A stretch of 64,000 nucleotides of DNA from Colwellia sp. Arc7-635 (GCF_003971255.1 NZ_CP034660.1:3472001-3536000); one strand, 5' to 3'. Numbered from the stretch's first letter, positions 36,896-47,699 are shown. Numbers and translations are program-made. Notes: generated by a model not told the origin, from the sequence alone.

Positions 36896-38137
36896 ATGTC
36901 AGATGATAAAAGCACCAACACATCAGCACTAACGATAATAAAAAGCGATGCAGACCATGCTATTTGTGAAAATTGCCATGCAAAAGTTGATGGTGCTTTC
37001 TGCAGTCATTGCGGTCAGTCAGTCACGTCAACATTACAGTATTTTTGGAGTGTATTATTACATCTACTTGATGATATTTTTAGTTTTGACTCCAGAGCTG
37101 CCAGGACATTAAAGCCTCTATTACTAAAACCAGGCTTTTTAACCAATGAATATATTCAAGGGCGACGTGTTCATTATGTGCCGCCACTAAAACTCTATTT
37201 ATTTATTAGTATCATCTTTTTTATTTCGTTTAGCTTTTTCGCCATGAACGGCAAAGAATTAATCGCACACGAAGAAAGAATGATTGCGCCTTTAAAACAG
37301 GTCTCATTGCATATAAGCCAACTTGAAAAATCTATTAATAACTTGCCCAGCACTCAAAAAAGCAAACAATTAGCAGAAGTTGGCCGCTACAAACAGTACC
37401 AATTAGACTTGTCGACCAGTAGTGCTTCAGAGATGTCTTCATTAACAAAAAAAGTTGTCGAATTAGAATTAGACATTAACGGCGAAAAGAAGCCAATGTC
37501 AGAGCTGGAAGCTGAAAAATTACTCGAGCTAAAAGAGACGTTAACAAAAGTTAAATCCGATAATAGTACACCGAAAGACGCCATTGTATTCTCTATTGCC
37601 AATAATGAAGATCACACGTTATCGTTTAACTTTTTATCCGATGAAAATAACAAGCGCTTAGACGCAAAAATAAAGGCCTTAGAAAAAAAGGGTCAGCAAG
37701 CCCTTAATTCTGATGCTAGACCGTTAATACAACAATCAATCAGTAAGTTACCGCAGTTAATGTTTATTTTGCTGCCAGTATTTGCCCTTATTCTCAAATT
37801 ATTTTATTTATTTTCTAATCGTTTATATCTAGAGCACCTCACCGTAGCACTGCACAGTCACAGCTTTATTTTCTTGATATTTTTCATGGTCAACATACTC
37901 GAATACAGCCAAGAGTATCTAATGCAGTCTATGCCTAGTATCGCAAAAGTTTTGGGGTATACGACAATCCCTTTACTTATTTGGGTACCATGCTATCTAT
38001 TTATCATGCAAAAACGAGTCTATAAACAGGGAGCTATCTTGAGCTTTATAAAATTCTCAGTGATTGCACTCATTTATATGAATTTAATTATTTTAACGGC
38101 CATTAGCGCTTTCTTTTGGGGCTTAACCGATATCTAG
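36896..38137 (+). CDS. DUF3667-like membrane protein with zinc ribbon
   Basis: 413 residues. An N-terminal zinc ribbon (C-x2-C at CENC, then C-x2-C at CSHC followed by GQS) leads into the family segment RAARTLKPLLLKPGFLTNEYI and RRVHYVPPLKLYLF. Four to five membrane helices follow: one near 100-118, then after a charged coiled-coil-like loop of about 160 residues, helices near 290, 320, 365 and 385. The charged loop is unusually long and Lys/Glu/Ser rich. Function of the family is unknown. It is divergent from the DUF1232 gene and followed by the lysS terminator on the other strand. Confidence 0.8.
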   Translation: MSDDKSTNTSALTIIKSDADHAICENCHAKVDGAFCSHCGQSVTSTLQYFWSVLLHLLDDIFSFDSRAARTLKPLLLKPGFLTNEYIQGRRVHYVPPLKLYLFISIIFFISFSFFAMNGKELIAHEERMIAPLKQVSLHISQLEKSINNLPSTQKSKQLAEVGRYKQYQLDLSTSSASEMSSLTKKVVELELDINGEKKPMSELEAEKLLELKETLTKVKSDNSTPKDAIVFSIANNEDHTLSFNFLSDENNKRLDAKIKALEKKGQQALNSDARPLIQQSISKLPQLMFILLPVFALILKLFYLFSNRLYLEHLTVALHSHSFIFLIFFMVNILEYSQEYLMQSMPSIAKVLGYTTIPLLIWVPCYLFIMQKRVYKQGAILSFIKFSVIALIYMNLIILTAISAFFWGLTDI

Positions 38138-38276
38138 ATGACAAGCCGGACAACACTGGGCTGCTATAGCGGCATATGATTGAACGGTTTTAAGTGATGA
38201 ATTTTAAGTAATAAGACAATACATTCAAGATATATACTGCATCTCAAGTGGGCTTATTTTAGAAAAACCAGAACAT

Positions 38277-38304
38277 AAAAAAGCACCCTTAGGTGCTTTT
38301 TTCA
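38277..38304 (-). terminator. Terminator after lysS
   Basis: Stem aaaaaagcacc/ggtgctttttt, loop cctta, with an A run on its lower side giving T's on the minus strand, about 55 bp beyond the lysS stop. Confidence 0.88.
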
Positions 38305-38357
38305 TACTAACTCAAGCTGATGTTATCAGACTCTTATGTATTTACATTAGACGATTA

Positions 38358-39899
38358 TTATTCGCTAATTGGACGCATGTGCGGGAATAAAATAACGTCT
38401 TTAATCGTTGGTGAATCAGTAAATAGCATTACCAATCTATCAATACCAATACCTTCACCTGCTGTAGGTGGTAAACCGTATTCAAGTGCTTGGATATAGT
38501 CAGCATCATAATGCATTGCTTCATCATCACCAGCATCTTTACCTGCAACTTGATTTTGGAAGCGTGCTGCTTGGTCTTCAGCATCATTAAGCTCAGAGAA
38601 ACCATTGGCTAGTTCACGACCACCAACAAAGAACTCAAAGCGGTCAGTAATGAATGGGTTGTCATCATTACGACGAGCTAATGGTGAAACTTCCCATGGG
38701 TATTCTGTGATGAAGGTTGGTTGATCAAGCATATGCTCAGCAACTTCTTCAAAAATTTCACAAATATACTTACCTGCGCCCCAGACTTTAGATGCTTCAG
38801 TTTCTTTAACACCAACAGATTTTGCCATCGCTTTAAGCGCATCAAAATTTGCTTCAGGGTTACGTAAAACATTTTCGTCTAAATCAGTTGAGTACTTTAA
38901 TATCGCATCAATCATAGATAAACGCGTAAATTTCTGGCCGAAATCATAGAATTTCTCTTCTACTACTTCACCATCAGCGTTTTTAACCGTGTTACGAATA
39001 ATAGCTGAGCCCATAACGTCTTCGGCTAATGTACGTAGCATGTCTTCAGTAAGGTTCATCAAGTCATGGTAATCAGCATAGGCTTGGTAGAATTCAATCA
39101 TAGTGAATTCTGGGTTATGACGTGTTGATAAACCTTCGTTACGGAAGTTACGGTTAATTTCAAAAACTTTTTCAAAACCACCAACCACTAGGCGCTTTAA
39201 GTAAAGCTCAGGCGCAATACGCATATACATTTGAATGTCTAAGGCGTTATGGAACGTTTCGAAAGGTTTTGCTGTTGCACCACCTGGAATTGTTTGTAAC
39301 ATTGGTGTTTCAACTTCCATGAAATCACGGTCAGTTAAGAACTTACGAATGCCATCTACAATTTTTGAACGAATTTTAAACGTGTTACGTGTTTCTTCGT
39401 TGATAATTAAATCAACGTAACGTTGACGATATTTCGTTTCAACGTCTGATAAGCCATGAAATTTCTCAGGTAATGGACGAAGCGATTTTGTTAATAGCTC
39501 GTATTGATCCATATTAACGTACAAGTCACCTTTACCTGACATGTGCATAGTACCGGTAACACCGATAATATCGCCAATGTCTAACGTGCCCCAACGCTCT
39601 TTAATATCTTTTTGTACAGTTTTGTGTGCGTAGGCTTGAATACGCCCTGTCATATCTTGTAAAACTAAGAATGGACCACGTTTAGCCATAACACGACCAG
39701 CAATGCTGTAAAGAGCGGTTTCAGCTTCAAGCGTTTCTTTATCTTTTGCACCGTGTTCAGCTTGTAAATCAGCAGCATAGTGTTTTCGGTCAAACTTGTT
39801 AGGATGGCCATTAGCCGGACAGTTTTCTCGAATTTTTGCTAATTTGCCACGACGTTCGGCAATCAATTTATTTTCGTCTTGGTGTGCTTGATCAGTCAT
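38358..39899 (-). CDS. lysS: Lysine--tRNA ligase (class II)
   Basis: 513 residues, full length. The N-terminal OB-fold anticodon-binding domain covers about 60-160. The class II catalytic core includes [21 protein letters not shown], the motif-2 region [22 protein letters not shown] and the motif-3 end [21 protein letters not shown]. It charges tRNA-Lys. It is the last gene of the dsbC-recJ-prfB-lysS series and starts about 110 bp after prfB, as in many gammaproteobacteria where prfB and lysS are co-transcribed. Confidence 0.97.
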   Translation of the reverse strand: MTDQAHQDENKLIAERRGKLAKIRENCPANGHPNKFDRKHYAADLQAEHGAKDKETLEAETALYSIAGRVMAKRGPFLVLQDMTGRIQAYAHKTVQKDIKERWGTLDIGDIIGVTGTMHMSGKGDLYVNMDQYELLTKSLRPLPEKFHGLSDVETKYRQRYVDLIINEETRNTFKIRSKIVDGIRKFLTDRDFMEVETPMLQTIPGGATAKPFETFHNALDIQMYMRIAPELYLKRLVVGGFEKVFEINRNFRNEGLSTRHNPEFTMIEFYQAYADYHDLMNLTEDMLRTLAEDVMGSAIIRNTVKNADGEVVEEKFYDFGQKFTRLSMIDAILKYSTDLDENVLRNPEANFDALKAMAKSVGVKETEASKVWGAGKYICEIFEEVAEHMLDQPTFITEYPWEVSPLARRNDDNPFITDRFEFFVGGRELANGFSELNDAEDQAARFQNQVAGKDAGDDEAMHYDADYIQALEYGLPPTAGEGIGIDRLVMLFTDSPTIKDVILFPHMRPISE

Positions 39900-40008
39900 T
39901 TTATGTCTCGTGTTTAACGTAATATTGCATTTAAGCTAAGTTATTTGTCACTTAAATTTGCAATTACAGGTGTATTCTATTTAAAAAACTTTACATTAAT
40001 TAAGCTGT

Positions 40009-41107
40009 TTATAAACCAGACTTTAAACTGGCTTCTAAAAATTTGTTCAAATCACCGTCTAATACGGCTTGCGTATTACGGTTTTCTATTCCGGTACGTA
40101 AATCTTTTATCCGGCTGTCATCTAAGACATAAGAGCGTATTTGGCTACCCCAACCGATATCAGATTTTCCGTCTTCTAATTCTTGTTTACCTTCATTCTG
40201 CTTTTGCATTTCCATTTCATACAATTTAGCTTTTAAAAGCTTCATCGCTGTTGCACGATTTTTATGCTGAGAACGATCAGCCTGACAGGCAACTACTGCC
40301 CCTGTTGGCTCATGGGTAATACGTATAGCAGAGTCTGTTTTGTTGACATGTTGACCACCCGCACCAGAAGCGCGAAAAGTATCAATGCGCAAATCAGCTG
40401 GGTTAATATCAATCTCAATATTGTCGTCTATTTCAGGATAAATAAAGGCGGAAGCAAATGAGGTATGACGACGGCCACTTGAATCAAAAGGTGATTTTCT
40501 CACTAAGCGATGTACGCCAGTTTCAGTGCGCAACCAACCAAAAGCATATTCACCCGTGTATTTAATGGTACAGCCTTTAATACCTGCAACATCACCATCA
40601 GTCACTTCAATAGCTTCTGTTTTATAGCCGTTAGCTTCGCCCCAGCGTAAATACATACGCATCAGCATTTCTGCCCAATCTTGCGCTTCTGTACCGCCAG
40701 ATCCTGACTGAATATCTAAATAACAGTTATTGGCGTCTTGTTCACCTGAGAACATACGACGAAACTCTAGTTTTTCAAGACTCGCTTCTAAAGCTTTTGT
40801 TTCCGCTTCAGCGTCACTAAAGGTTTCTTCATCGTCTTCTTCAACAGCAAGTTCAACTAAACCTTCAATATCTTCACAACCAGAATCCATTTCTTGAATG
40901 GTTTCAACAACCGCTTCTAATGCAGAGCGTTCGCGACCTAATGCTTGCGCTCGTTCGGGATTATCCCAAACACTGGCAGATTCTAATTCACGAACAACTT
41001 CAACCAAACGTTCTGACTTTTGATCATAGTCAAAGGTACCCCCGAAGCATGGTTGTGCGTTCGCGAATTTCTTTGATCTTATTGAGTACTGGATTAACTT
41101 CTAACAT
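40009..41107 (-). CDS. prfB: Peptide chain release factor 2, with programmed +1 frameshift
   Basis: RF2 ends translation at UGA and UAA. The gene begins at ATG 41107 ([20 protein letters not shown]), reads to CTT TGA at 41035-41030, then continues one base on as [13 protein letters not shown] for the remaining 340 or so residues. The signals are canonical: a GGGGG Shine-Dalgarno-like run just before the CTT slippery codon and a TGAC stop context. RF2 levels thus autoregulate the shift. Downstream are the SPF stop-codon motif ([11 protein letters not shown]) and the catalytic GGQ ([14 protein letters not shown]). Simple ORF calling would start only at about 41007. Confidence 0.97.
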
Positions 41108-41315
41108 ACTTTTTAACTGTTACGCCGTCATGGAGTGAATATAATGGGTGAATAAAGGAAAAACAACAAAAAAAAACAGTCGCGCATTGTAGCCTAATTA
41201 TACGATTAAATAAATGCTTGCTTGTATGTTCAGAGGCCATTTTCGCTATATTTTTCTGCTAAAAAAACACAACAAACATTCTAAGCGTTTTAGCAAGCCA
41301 TAACACGCAGCAATA

Positions 41316-43088
41316 TTAGTCTAGTTGTTCGACCATCAACTGCACTGACTGCTTACCACGAAATTCATTAATATCAAGACGGTATGCTAATTTAACTTGT
41401 TTTGCTTGATGATCAGGCCAGCGTTTTATATCGACATTAAAAGCAATCGCATCAAAGACTTCCTGATCTTTTTCCACCACTAGTTTTAAGTGTTTCTCGC
41501 CAACAATACGCTGCTGCACTAAGGTGAAAACATCATCAAATACGGGCTCAGGAAAATTCTGCCCCCAAGGTCCTGCATCTCGCAATACTTGCGCAAAGGT
41601 CAAGGTCATATCACGTGTAAGTAACTCCCCGTCTGACGACAGTATGCCGGTTAATGCTTCTTTACTTAACCATTGCTGTGCATACTGCTCAAATAACGCG
41701 GAAAACTTTTCAAATTGATTACCTGGTATTGATAAACCTGCCGCCATAGCATGACCACCAAACTTGGTAATAATGCCAGGGTGTTGACTGTCAATGTATT
41801 CTAGTAAATCTCGAATATGTAAACCGGGAATAGAGCGCGCTGAGCCTTTTATTTCGCCTTGCTCTTGGTCACGTTCTTTAATTGCTTGATCGTTACTTTC
41901 ATTTGTAGCATCTTCGTCATTACCCCGAGCAAAAACAATACTAGGACGGTGGTATTTTTCTTTTAAGCGCCCAGCAACAATACCAATAACTCCTTGATGC
42001 CAATCACCATGAAATAAACTAATACCATGCGGTAAGTTATCTTCACTAAATTGTAAACTGGCTAGCACTTGCTCAGCTTCAACTTGCATGCCTTGCTCTA
42101 TTTCACGACGTGTTTTATTTAAGTCGTCAAGATCAGCGGCCATTACTCTAGCGGTTGATAAATCTTTTGCTAGTAAGCAATTAATCCCAAAGGCCATATC
42201 ATCTAAACGCCCTGCGGCATTAATGCGTGGCCCTAAGGCAAAACCGAAATCACTCGCCACCAATTTTTGTTGATTTTTACCTGCGATTTCAATTAACGCT
42301 TGAATACCTGGACGCGTGGCTCCGGCTCGAATACGTTTGAGTCCTTGTTCGACTAAAATTCGATTATTTGCATCAAGGGACACCACATCGGCAACAGTTC
42401 CTAAAGCAACTAAATCAAGTAGTTGCGCAATATTAGGTTCTTTAATACCTTGTTGCTCAAACCATTGTTGTTCACGTAAGTACTTTCTTAATGCCAACAT
42501 AAAATAAAAGGCAACCCCCACACCAGCTAAGGATTTACTGGCAAAGTTACATCCCACTTGATTTGGGTTAACAATGGCATCAGCAGGTGGCGTATTAGCG
42601 CCGGGTAAATGATGGTCAGTCACCACAACTTGTAGACCTAGCGCTTTCGCTCTTTTAACGCCAGCAATACAACTAATACCGTTATCAACCGTGACTAAGA
42701 CTTGCGCCCCTTGCGAGGCTGCGATATCAACAATTTCAGGGGTTAAGCCATAACCATATTTAAAGCGATTAGGCACAAGAAAGTGATGATTACTAGAACC
42801 TAGCATGTGCAAAGCTTCCATCATCAAAGCAGTACTAGTGGCGCCATCAGCATCAAAGTCACCAATAACGGTGATATTTTTTTGCTCTTGCAAAGCTATA
42901 TGCAATAGTGCACAAGCTTCTGGTAAGCCTTTAAGTGTATCCACTGCACATAAGTGCGACGCGGTTAATTCGAGTTGTTCTTTGTTAGATACCCCACGGC
43001 GTGCATATATTTGTCGAACAATAGGATGTAGCGTATCAGGTAAGTGCTCATCGTTAACGTGATCTCGACGAATGATCTCTTTATGCAT
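41316..43088 (-). CDS. recJ: Single-stranded-DNA-specific exonuclease RecJ
   Basis: 590 residues, normal length. DHH-family phosphoesterase motifs are present: DFDADG (77-82), VTDHH (DHH at 158-160), and the GPRINAAGRLDDM segment. The DHHA1 part contains FGGHAMAAGLSI, and a C-terminal OB-fold covers the last 110 residues. RecJ degrades 5' single strands in recombination and mismatch repair. It lies between dsbC and prfB, the same order as in E. coli. Confidence 0.97.
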   Translation of the reverse strand: MHKEIIRRDHVNDEHLPDTLHPIVRQIYARRGVSNKEQLELTASHLCAVDTLKGLPEACALLHIALQEQKNITVIGDFDADGATSTALMMEALHMLGSSNHHFLVPNRFKYGYGLTPEIVDIAASQGAQVLVTVDNGISCIAGVKRAKALGLQVVVTDHHLPGANTPPADAIVNPNQVGCNFASKSLAGVGVAFYFMLALRKYLREQQWFEQQGIKEPNIAQLLDLVALGTVADVVSLDANNRILVEQGLKRIRAGATRPGIQALIEIAGKNQQKLVASDFGFALGPRINAAGRLDDMAFGINCLLAKDLSTARVMAADLDDLNKTRREIEQGMQVEAEQVLASLQFSEDNLPHGISLFHGDWHQGVIGIVAGRLKEKYHRPSIVFARGNDEDATNESNDQAIKERDQEQGEIKGSARSIPGLHIRDLLEYIDSQHPGIITKFGGHAMAAGLSIPGNQFEKFSALFEQYAQQWLSKEALTGILSSDGELLTRDMTLTFAQVLRDAGPWGQNFPEPVFDDVFTLVQQRIVGEKHLKLVVEKDQEVFDAIAFNVDIKRWPDHQAKQVKLAYRLDINEFRGKQSVQLMVEQLD

Positions 43089-43192
43089 GAATAAGGTCTT
43101 CTTAAATTTAGGAAAGTTGCTACTTTAGATGCAAAAATGGCAAGTAATTACTATGAATCACTTGCCATTTTGGTGAATAACTAAATTAAGTA

Positions 43193-43990
43193 TTAGCCAC
43201 CTTGTTGAGCCGTTTCTAATAACATGAATAATTTACTTGGCTCTTGATAGCCAGGCACCATCATGCCATTTGCGAGCATAATTGCAGGAGTACCTGTCAC
43301 GCCAACTTGTCGACCAAAGTTAAACTCATCTTCAATAGGTTTGTCACATATACGAGCAGCAACACTTGAACCCGTTTTTGCTTTTGTTAATGCTTGTTGA
43401 GGATTTTCATGACACCAAATTGAGCGTAAATCTTTAAATCCTTGTGAATATTGACCACTACGATCTTTAACACCGGCACGTGGATAAGCTAAATAACGAA
43501 TGGTAATACCTTTGTCATTATAATCCGCCATTTGTTCGTGCATTTTACGGCAATAGCCACAGGTAATATCAGTAAAAACAGTCACAACATGCTTTTCATT
43601 TTTTGCAGGGAATACAATCATCGACTCAGAAAACTTTTCCATGCCCTCAACTCTGACTTGCGCTAAGCTTTCTTCAGTTAGATTGCTAACACTTTCACCT
43701 ACGCCATACATTTTACCGTGCAATAAGAAGTTGCCATCAGCACTTGCATAAAATAAACCTTGATCGGTAATTACTTCAACAACACCATCCATAGGAGACG
43801 GCTTAATGCTAGCAATATTAAAGCCTAAACTTTTCGTCAACTTTGCTTTTACGGCAACAAGTTCAGGGGACTGTACCGCAGGTAACATAACACTATTATT
43901 TGCTGGTGTGATTGGCTCAGCATATGCGCCAACGTGATTAGTTAAACTCAACACGCCAAGTGCAGCAGCCAATAAAAACTTCCTAGACAT
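43193..43990 (-). CDS. dsbC: Thiol:disulfide interchange protein DsbC
   Basis: 265 residues with a signal peptide (about 1-24, ending YAE). An N-terminal dimerisation domain (about 40-95) is followed by the thioredoxin-fold domain with the active site CGYC at 144-147. A second cysteine pair (near 192 and 213) matches the structural disulfide of DsbC. The cis-proline segment TGTPAIMLANG follows. DsbC isomerises wrong disulfides in the periplasm and is kept reduced by DsbD. It is 104 bp upstream of recJ. Confidence 0.96.
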   Translation of the reverse strand: MSRKFLLAAALGVLSLTNHVGAYAEPITPANNSVMLPAVQSPELVAVKAKLTKSLGFNIASIKPSPMDGVVEVITDQGLFYASADGNFLLHGKMYGVGESVSNLTEESLAQVRVEGMEKFSESMIVFPAKNEKHVVTVFTDITCGYCRKMHEQMADYNDKGITIRYLAYPRAGVKDRSGQYSQGFKDLRSIWCHENPQQALTKAKTGSSVAARICDKPIEDEFNFGRQVGVTGTPAIMLANGMMVPGYQEPSKLFMLLETAQQGG

Positions 43991-44267
43991 AATTTAATTC
44001 CATACTTTAAATGAGCGGAAAATAAGCGGGAAACTACCTTGGTAGTTTCATATAAAGACAAAGACCGCTTTTAGTAGGTTAAAATTACAGTGAATAACAC
44101 GAAATTGCAATAACACTGAGCTTGGGGGAAATAATTAATTTATAAAAGATTATTCAAGTGGCAATAGAAAGCTTTTTCTTTAGCAGAATTTTGCTAAGAT
44201 CGCGCCATTAGTTCATTAAATGACGAATCACCTAAAGTGGTTCAGATAAACCTCGGTAATAGTATTA

Positions 44268-44792
44268 ATGAAAATTGCATTGTTTTATGGCTCAACCACT
44301 TGTTATACCGAAATAGCAGCAGAAAGAATTCAAGCTGAACTTGGCAAAGATACCGTCACTTTATTTAATATAAAAGATACACCATTATCGACAATAGCTG
44401 AGCATGACATATTAATTTTAGGTATTTCCACTTGGGATTATGGCGAGATTCAAGAAGATTGGGAGTCACATTGGCCAGAAATAGCCAATATTGATCTTGA
44501 AGGAAAAATAGTTGCACTCTATGGTATGGGCGATCAAATAGGTTACACCGATTGGTTTCAAGATGCGCTTGGTATGCTACATGAACAAGTTATAGCACAA
44601 GGTGGCTATGTCATCGGCTATTGGCCGAATCAAGGTTATGAATTTGCTGTATCCAAAGCACTAACCGAGGATGAGCAACATTTTGTCGGTTTAGCACTTG
44701 ATGAAGACAACCAATATGATGCTAGTGAAGAGCGTATTAAACTTTGGTGTGAACAAATAAGCACTGAAATTGCCGATATTCTGTCGGATTAG
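44268..44792 (+). CDS. fldB: Flavodoxin FldB
   Basis: 174 residues, long-chain flavodoxin. The FMN phosphate loop is GSTTCYTE near the N-terminus (9-16). The isoalloxazine-contact segments STWDYGEIQEDW and YGMGDQIGYTDWFQDALG are visible, and the acidic surface typical for flavodoxins is clear. It is a low-potential one-electron carrier. Its divergent position next to dsbC resembles fldB in E. coli, although there xerD stands between the two and here it is missing. Confidence 0.93.
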   Translation: MKIALFYGSTTCYTEIAAERIQAELGKDTVTLFNIKDTPLSTIAEHDILILGISTWDYGEIQEDWESHWPEIANIDLEGKIVALYGMGDQIGYTDWFQDALGMLHEQVIAQGGYVIGYWPNQGYEFAVSKALTEDEQHFVGLALDEDNQYDASEERIKLWCEQISTEIADILSD

Positions 44793-44894
44793 TTAAAATA
44801 TCATAATAAATAAACAAATTTGGCAAGATCTTTAGGATAAATATGATTTTGCCATTATAATGCGCAATTATTAATCCCCAAAGAAAATTATTAC

Positions 44895-46130
44895 ATGTTT
44901 GAACAGTTTGACCTAGATTCCGCGTTATTAGGCGGCGTTGAAAATGCCGGCTTTAAAAAGCCAACGTCTATCCAAGAATTAGTACTTCCTGTGGCTATGA
45001 CAGGCAAAGACGTATTAGCTTCAGCCCCTACAGGAACGGGAAAAACAGCAGCGTTTATTTTACCAGCTGCCCAACACTTACTTGATTACCCTCGCCCCCA
45101 GCAAGGCTTTCCCCGTGTGTTAATTTTGTCGCCAACACGCGAACTTGCCATACAAACTCATGAACAATGTGAGAAGTTAACTGCGCTGACTAATATTAAA
45201 TCAGCGGTTATTACTGGTGGTGTCAATTACGGTAGCCATAAAGAAGTGCTTACAGGTAACACCGATATTTTGGTTGCAACTCCTGGTAGGTTAATGGAGT
45301 ACATTGAAAGTGAACAATTTGATAGTCGCGAAATTGAAATCCTGATTTTAGATGAAGCTGATCGCATGCTTACTATGGGTTTTGCAGAAACGATTAATCG
45401 CATTGTTGCTGAAGCACGCTGGCGTAAACAAACCATGCTGTTTTCCGCAACATTGGAAGGTTCAGCCGTAGTACGTTTCTCACGTGAACTTTTGAACGAG
45501 CCGGTATTCTTAGAAGCTAATCCGTCTCGAAAAGAAAAAGCAAAAATTCATCAATGGATGCACCTGGCAGACGACAAAGATCATAAATACGCTTTATTGC
45601 TAAATTTATTACAACAAGAAGACGTAGAACGTGCGCTGGTTTTTGCCAATAAACGTGAAACAGTGCAATACCTATCAGGTAAGCTTTATGCGGACAATAT
45701 GCCCTGTGTCTGGCTTGAAGGTAAAATGCAACAAGACAAACGCAACACGTCTGTCGAACGTTTACGTAATGGCACGGTTCGTGTTTTAGTCGCGACAGAT
45801 ATCGCTGAACGTGGTTTGGATATTGACGATATAACGCATGTTATTAACTTTGATATGCCGCGCACGGCCGATATTTATTTACATCGTATTGGCCGTACTG
45901 GCCGAGCGGGTAATAAAGGCACCGCCATCTCATTAGTTGAAGCGCATGACATGACGGTTATAGGTAAAATCGAACGCTACATTAAAGAGCGTTTACCTCG
46001 TCGAGTTATTGAAGTACTAAGACCGAAAAACAAAGAAGCTCGTGTTGCTCTGAAAAAAGCTAAAGTAAAAAGAACGGTGGCTCAAAAGAAAGCAAAAGCG
46101 AAAAAACAAGCGAAACGCAACAAAAGCTAA
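44895..46130 (+). CDS. srmB: DEAD-box RNA helicase SrmB
   Basis: 411 residues. All helicase motifs are readable: Q motif KPTSIQELVLPVA, Walker A PTGTGKTAA (about 45-53), PTRELA, GGVNYG, the DEAD box (LDEADRMLTMGFA), SAT, ARGLDI variant ERGLDIDDITHV, and HRIGRTGRAG. The RWRKQTMLFSATLEG and KIHQWMHLADD segments are the SrmB-specific signature. The C-terminal tail is rich in Lys/Arg (about 375-411), as expected for an RNA-binding extension. SrmB helps early assembly of the large ribosomal subunit, especially in the cold. A terminator follows. Confidence 0.95.
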   Translation: MFEQFDLDSALLGGVENAGFKKPTSIQELVLPVAMTGKDVLASAPTGTGKTAAFILPAAQHLLDYPRPQQGFPRVLILSPTRELAIQTHEQCEKLTALTNIKSAVITGGVNYGSHKEVLTGNTDILVATPGRLMEYIESEQFDSREIEILILDEADRMLTMGFAETINRIVAEARWRKQTMLFSATLEGSAVVRFSRELLNEPVFLEANPSRKEKAKIHQWMHLADDKDHKYALLLNLLQQEDVERALVFANKRETVQYLSGKLYADNMPCVWLEGKMQQDKRNTSVERLRNGTVRVLVATDIAERGLDIDDITHVINFDMPRTADIYLHRIGRTGRAGNKGTAISLVEAHDMTVIGKIERYIKERLPRRVIEVLRPKNKEARVALKKAKVKRTVAQKKAKAKKQAKRNKS

Positions 46131-46464
46131 ATGTTTACTTATAATCACTCATGAACATTAAATCATGACCCTGAAATTAGTCGACATAATTGCCAGAGTA
46201 ATATGCGTCACAAAAGCCTAAACCTTAATGAAAATTAAAAGTTTAGGCTTTTTTCTATCTCTCTTCCCTATTTCTACCAATAGTTTACTATCATTAAATT
46301 AAGCAACTACGCTTAAGTTTATCGCTTCTAAGTAAGCTATTACTTCATATAATTACCTAACGTTTTAAATTTACGTAGCGCCAAGATATTATTTCGTTTA
46401 CATTGAGACGCTAATGCAAGTTGTTACAGTATGTAATGTAAAGCAATGATGAGATAACTGGCAG
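46131..46464. other. Region before fecR, no sigma factor gene
   Basis: About 330 bp including the srmB terminator. The place where an ECF sigma gene would normally stand before fecR holds no open frame of suitable length. Confidence 0.5.
46212..46254 (+). terminator. Terminator after srmB
   Basis: Stem aaaagcctaaac/gtttaggctttt (46212-46223 and 46241-46252) with a 17-nt loop and following T's, about 80 bp past the srmB stop. Confidence 0.85.
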
Positions 46465-47574
46465 ATGATAACCGATACATCAAACGATACAGAGTCGATC
46501 CAAGAGCAAGCAAATCTCTGGATAACACGCCTTGATAGCGGCTTATCACGGACTGAAAAACAGCACCTTGTCGCATGGATCAACCAAGACAAAGCTCATT
46601 ACGCTGCCTTAAAAAAATTATCATTTTTGTGGACTGACATATCAACTAAGCACGAATTAAGCGGCTTATTTATTCAAAAAACAGAAAAAAAGCCCCATTT
46701 TGATTACTTAATGAAAACGTTTTTAGCGTTAGGATTAATAACAGTTGCACTGTTAACTGCCAACCTATTTAGTGACGTTAACTTATTGTGGCCGAGCCAA
46801 CAGCGCGATAATACTAAGCATTGGGTCTATCAAAAATATAGCAGCCAATACGGCGAACAAAAACAACTCACTTTAAATGATGGCACTATTGTTGAGCTCA
46901 ACACCAATAGTGTTATAGAGGTTGCCTATACAGCAGAACAACGAAAAATCACCTTAATACGTGGTGAGGCTAGGTTTGATGTTGCTAAGGATAAAAACCG
47001 CCCTTTTACGGTGATTTCTGGTCACAATTCTTTTACCGCACTCGGCACCATTTTTAATGTTCAACGTGAAAATATTAGTTCAGTCGAACTACTCGTAAAA
47101 GAAGGGCGTGTATTGGTCGCTGAAGCTAATGTCCCTGTAGCCAAGTTATTAAACGCGATTAGCGTGTCAGACCAGCAACTGACAGCGCCATTAGGTCTAG
47201 CTACTTCCCAACAAGTGACTGAATTAGCAGTTCAAGATGACAACATACTGACCGCGGGTGAAAAAATTGCCATCGCTAATGATATTTCTTCGGCCAAACA
47301 ATCGTTATCAGCGCAAGAAGTTAAAAAAGAACTCGCATGGCAGCAAGGTATGCTAATTTTTGATGGTGAGCCGTTAACACAAGTATTAAAAGAAGTTCAG
47401 CGTTATAACCAAGTTAAGTTTACCCCGATAAATAATGAGCTGGCCAAACTGCGCGTTTCAGGTTATTTCAAAACCAATGATATTAACGGTTTACTGCAAT
47501 CATTAAGTTACAACTTTAAGATAAACGCACAAGAACTTACAAGTAACACCTATACGCTTTCTCGCACGCTATAA
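46465..47574 (+). CDS. FecR-type anti-sigma regulator
   Basis: 369 residues. The cytoplasmic N-terminal domain (ESIQEQANLWITRLDSGLS and HYAALKKLSFLWTDI) is the FecR N-terminal helical domain that binds an ECF sigma factor. One membrane helix lies near 88-106 (FLALGLITVALLTANLF). The periplasmic FecR domain carries LTLNDGTIVELNTNS and ITLIRGEARFDVAKDKNRPFTV. A C-terminal STN-like segment (FDGEPLTQVLKEVQRYNQVKF) follows. By family precedent it reads the state of the TonB receptor encoded next and controls a sigma factor. No sigma gene is next to it. Confidence 0.92.
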   Translation: MITDTSNDTESIQEQANLWITRLDSGLSRTEKQHLVAWINQDKAHYAALKKLSFLWTDISTKHELSGLFIQKTEKKPHFDYLMKTFLALGLITVALLTANLFSDVNLLWPSQQRDNTKHWVYQKYSSQYGEQKQLTLNDGTIVELNTNSVIEVAYTAEQRKITLIRGEARFDVAKDKNRPFTVISGHNSFTALGTIFNVQRENISSVELLVKEGRVLVAEANVPVAKLLNAISVSDQQLTAPLGLATSQQVTELAVQDDNILTAGEKIAIANDISSAKQSLSAQEVKKELAWQQGMLIFDGEPLTQVLKEVQRYNQVKFTPINNELAKLRVSGYFKTNDINGLLQSLSYNFKINAQELTSNTYTLSRTL

Positions 47575-47699
47575 AACTAACAATAAAACTTGTACGCAAA
47601 TAAAATAAAAACAAAATTACAGCTTACGGCATACATCAGTAAAAGATCCAGTAACAAGCCAGTTAAGTAAGGTAAAGCTTCAACGGAATTCGGTTATTC

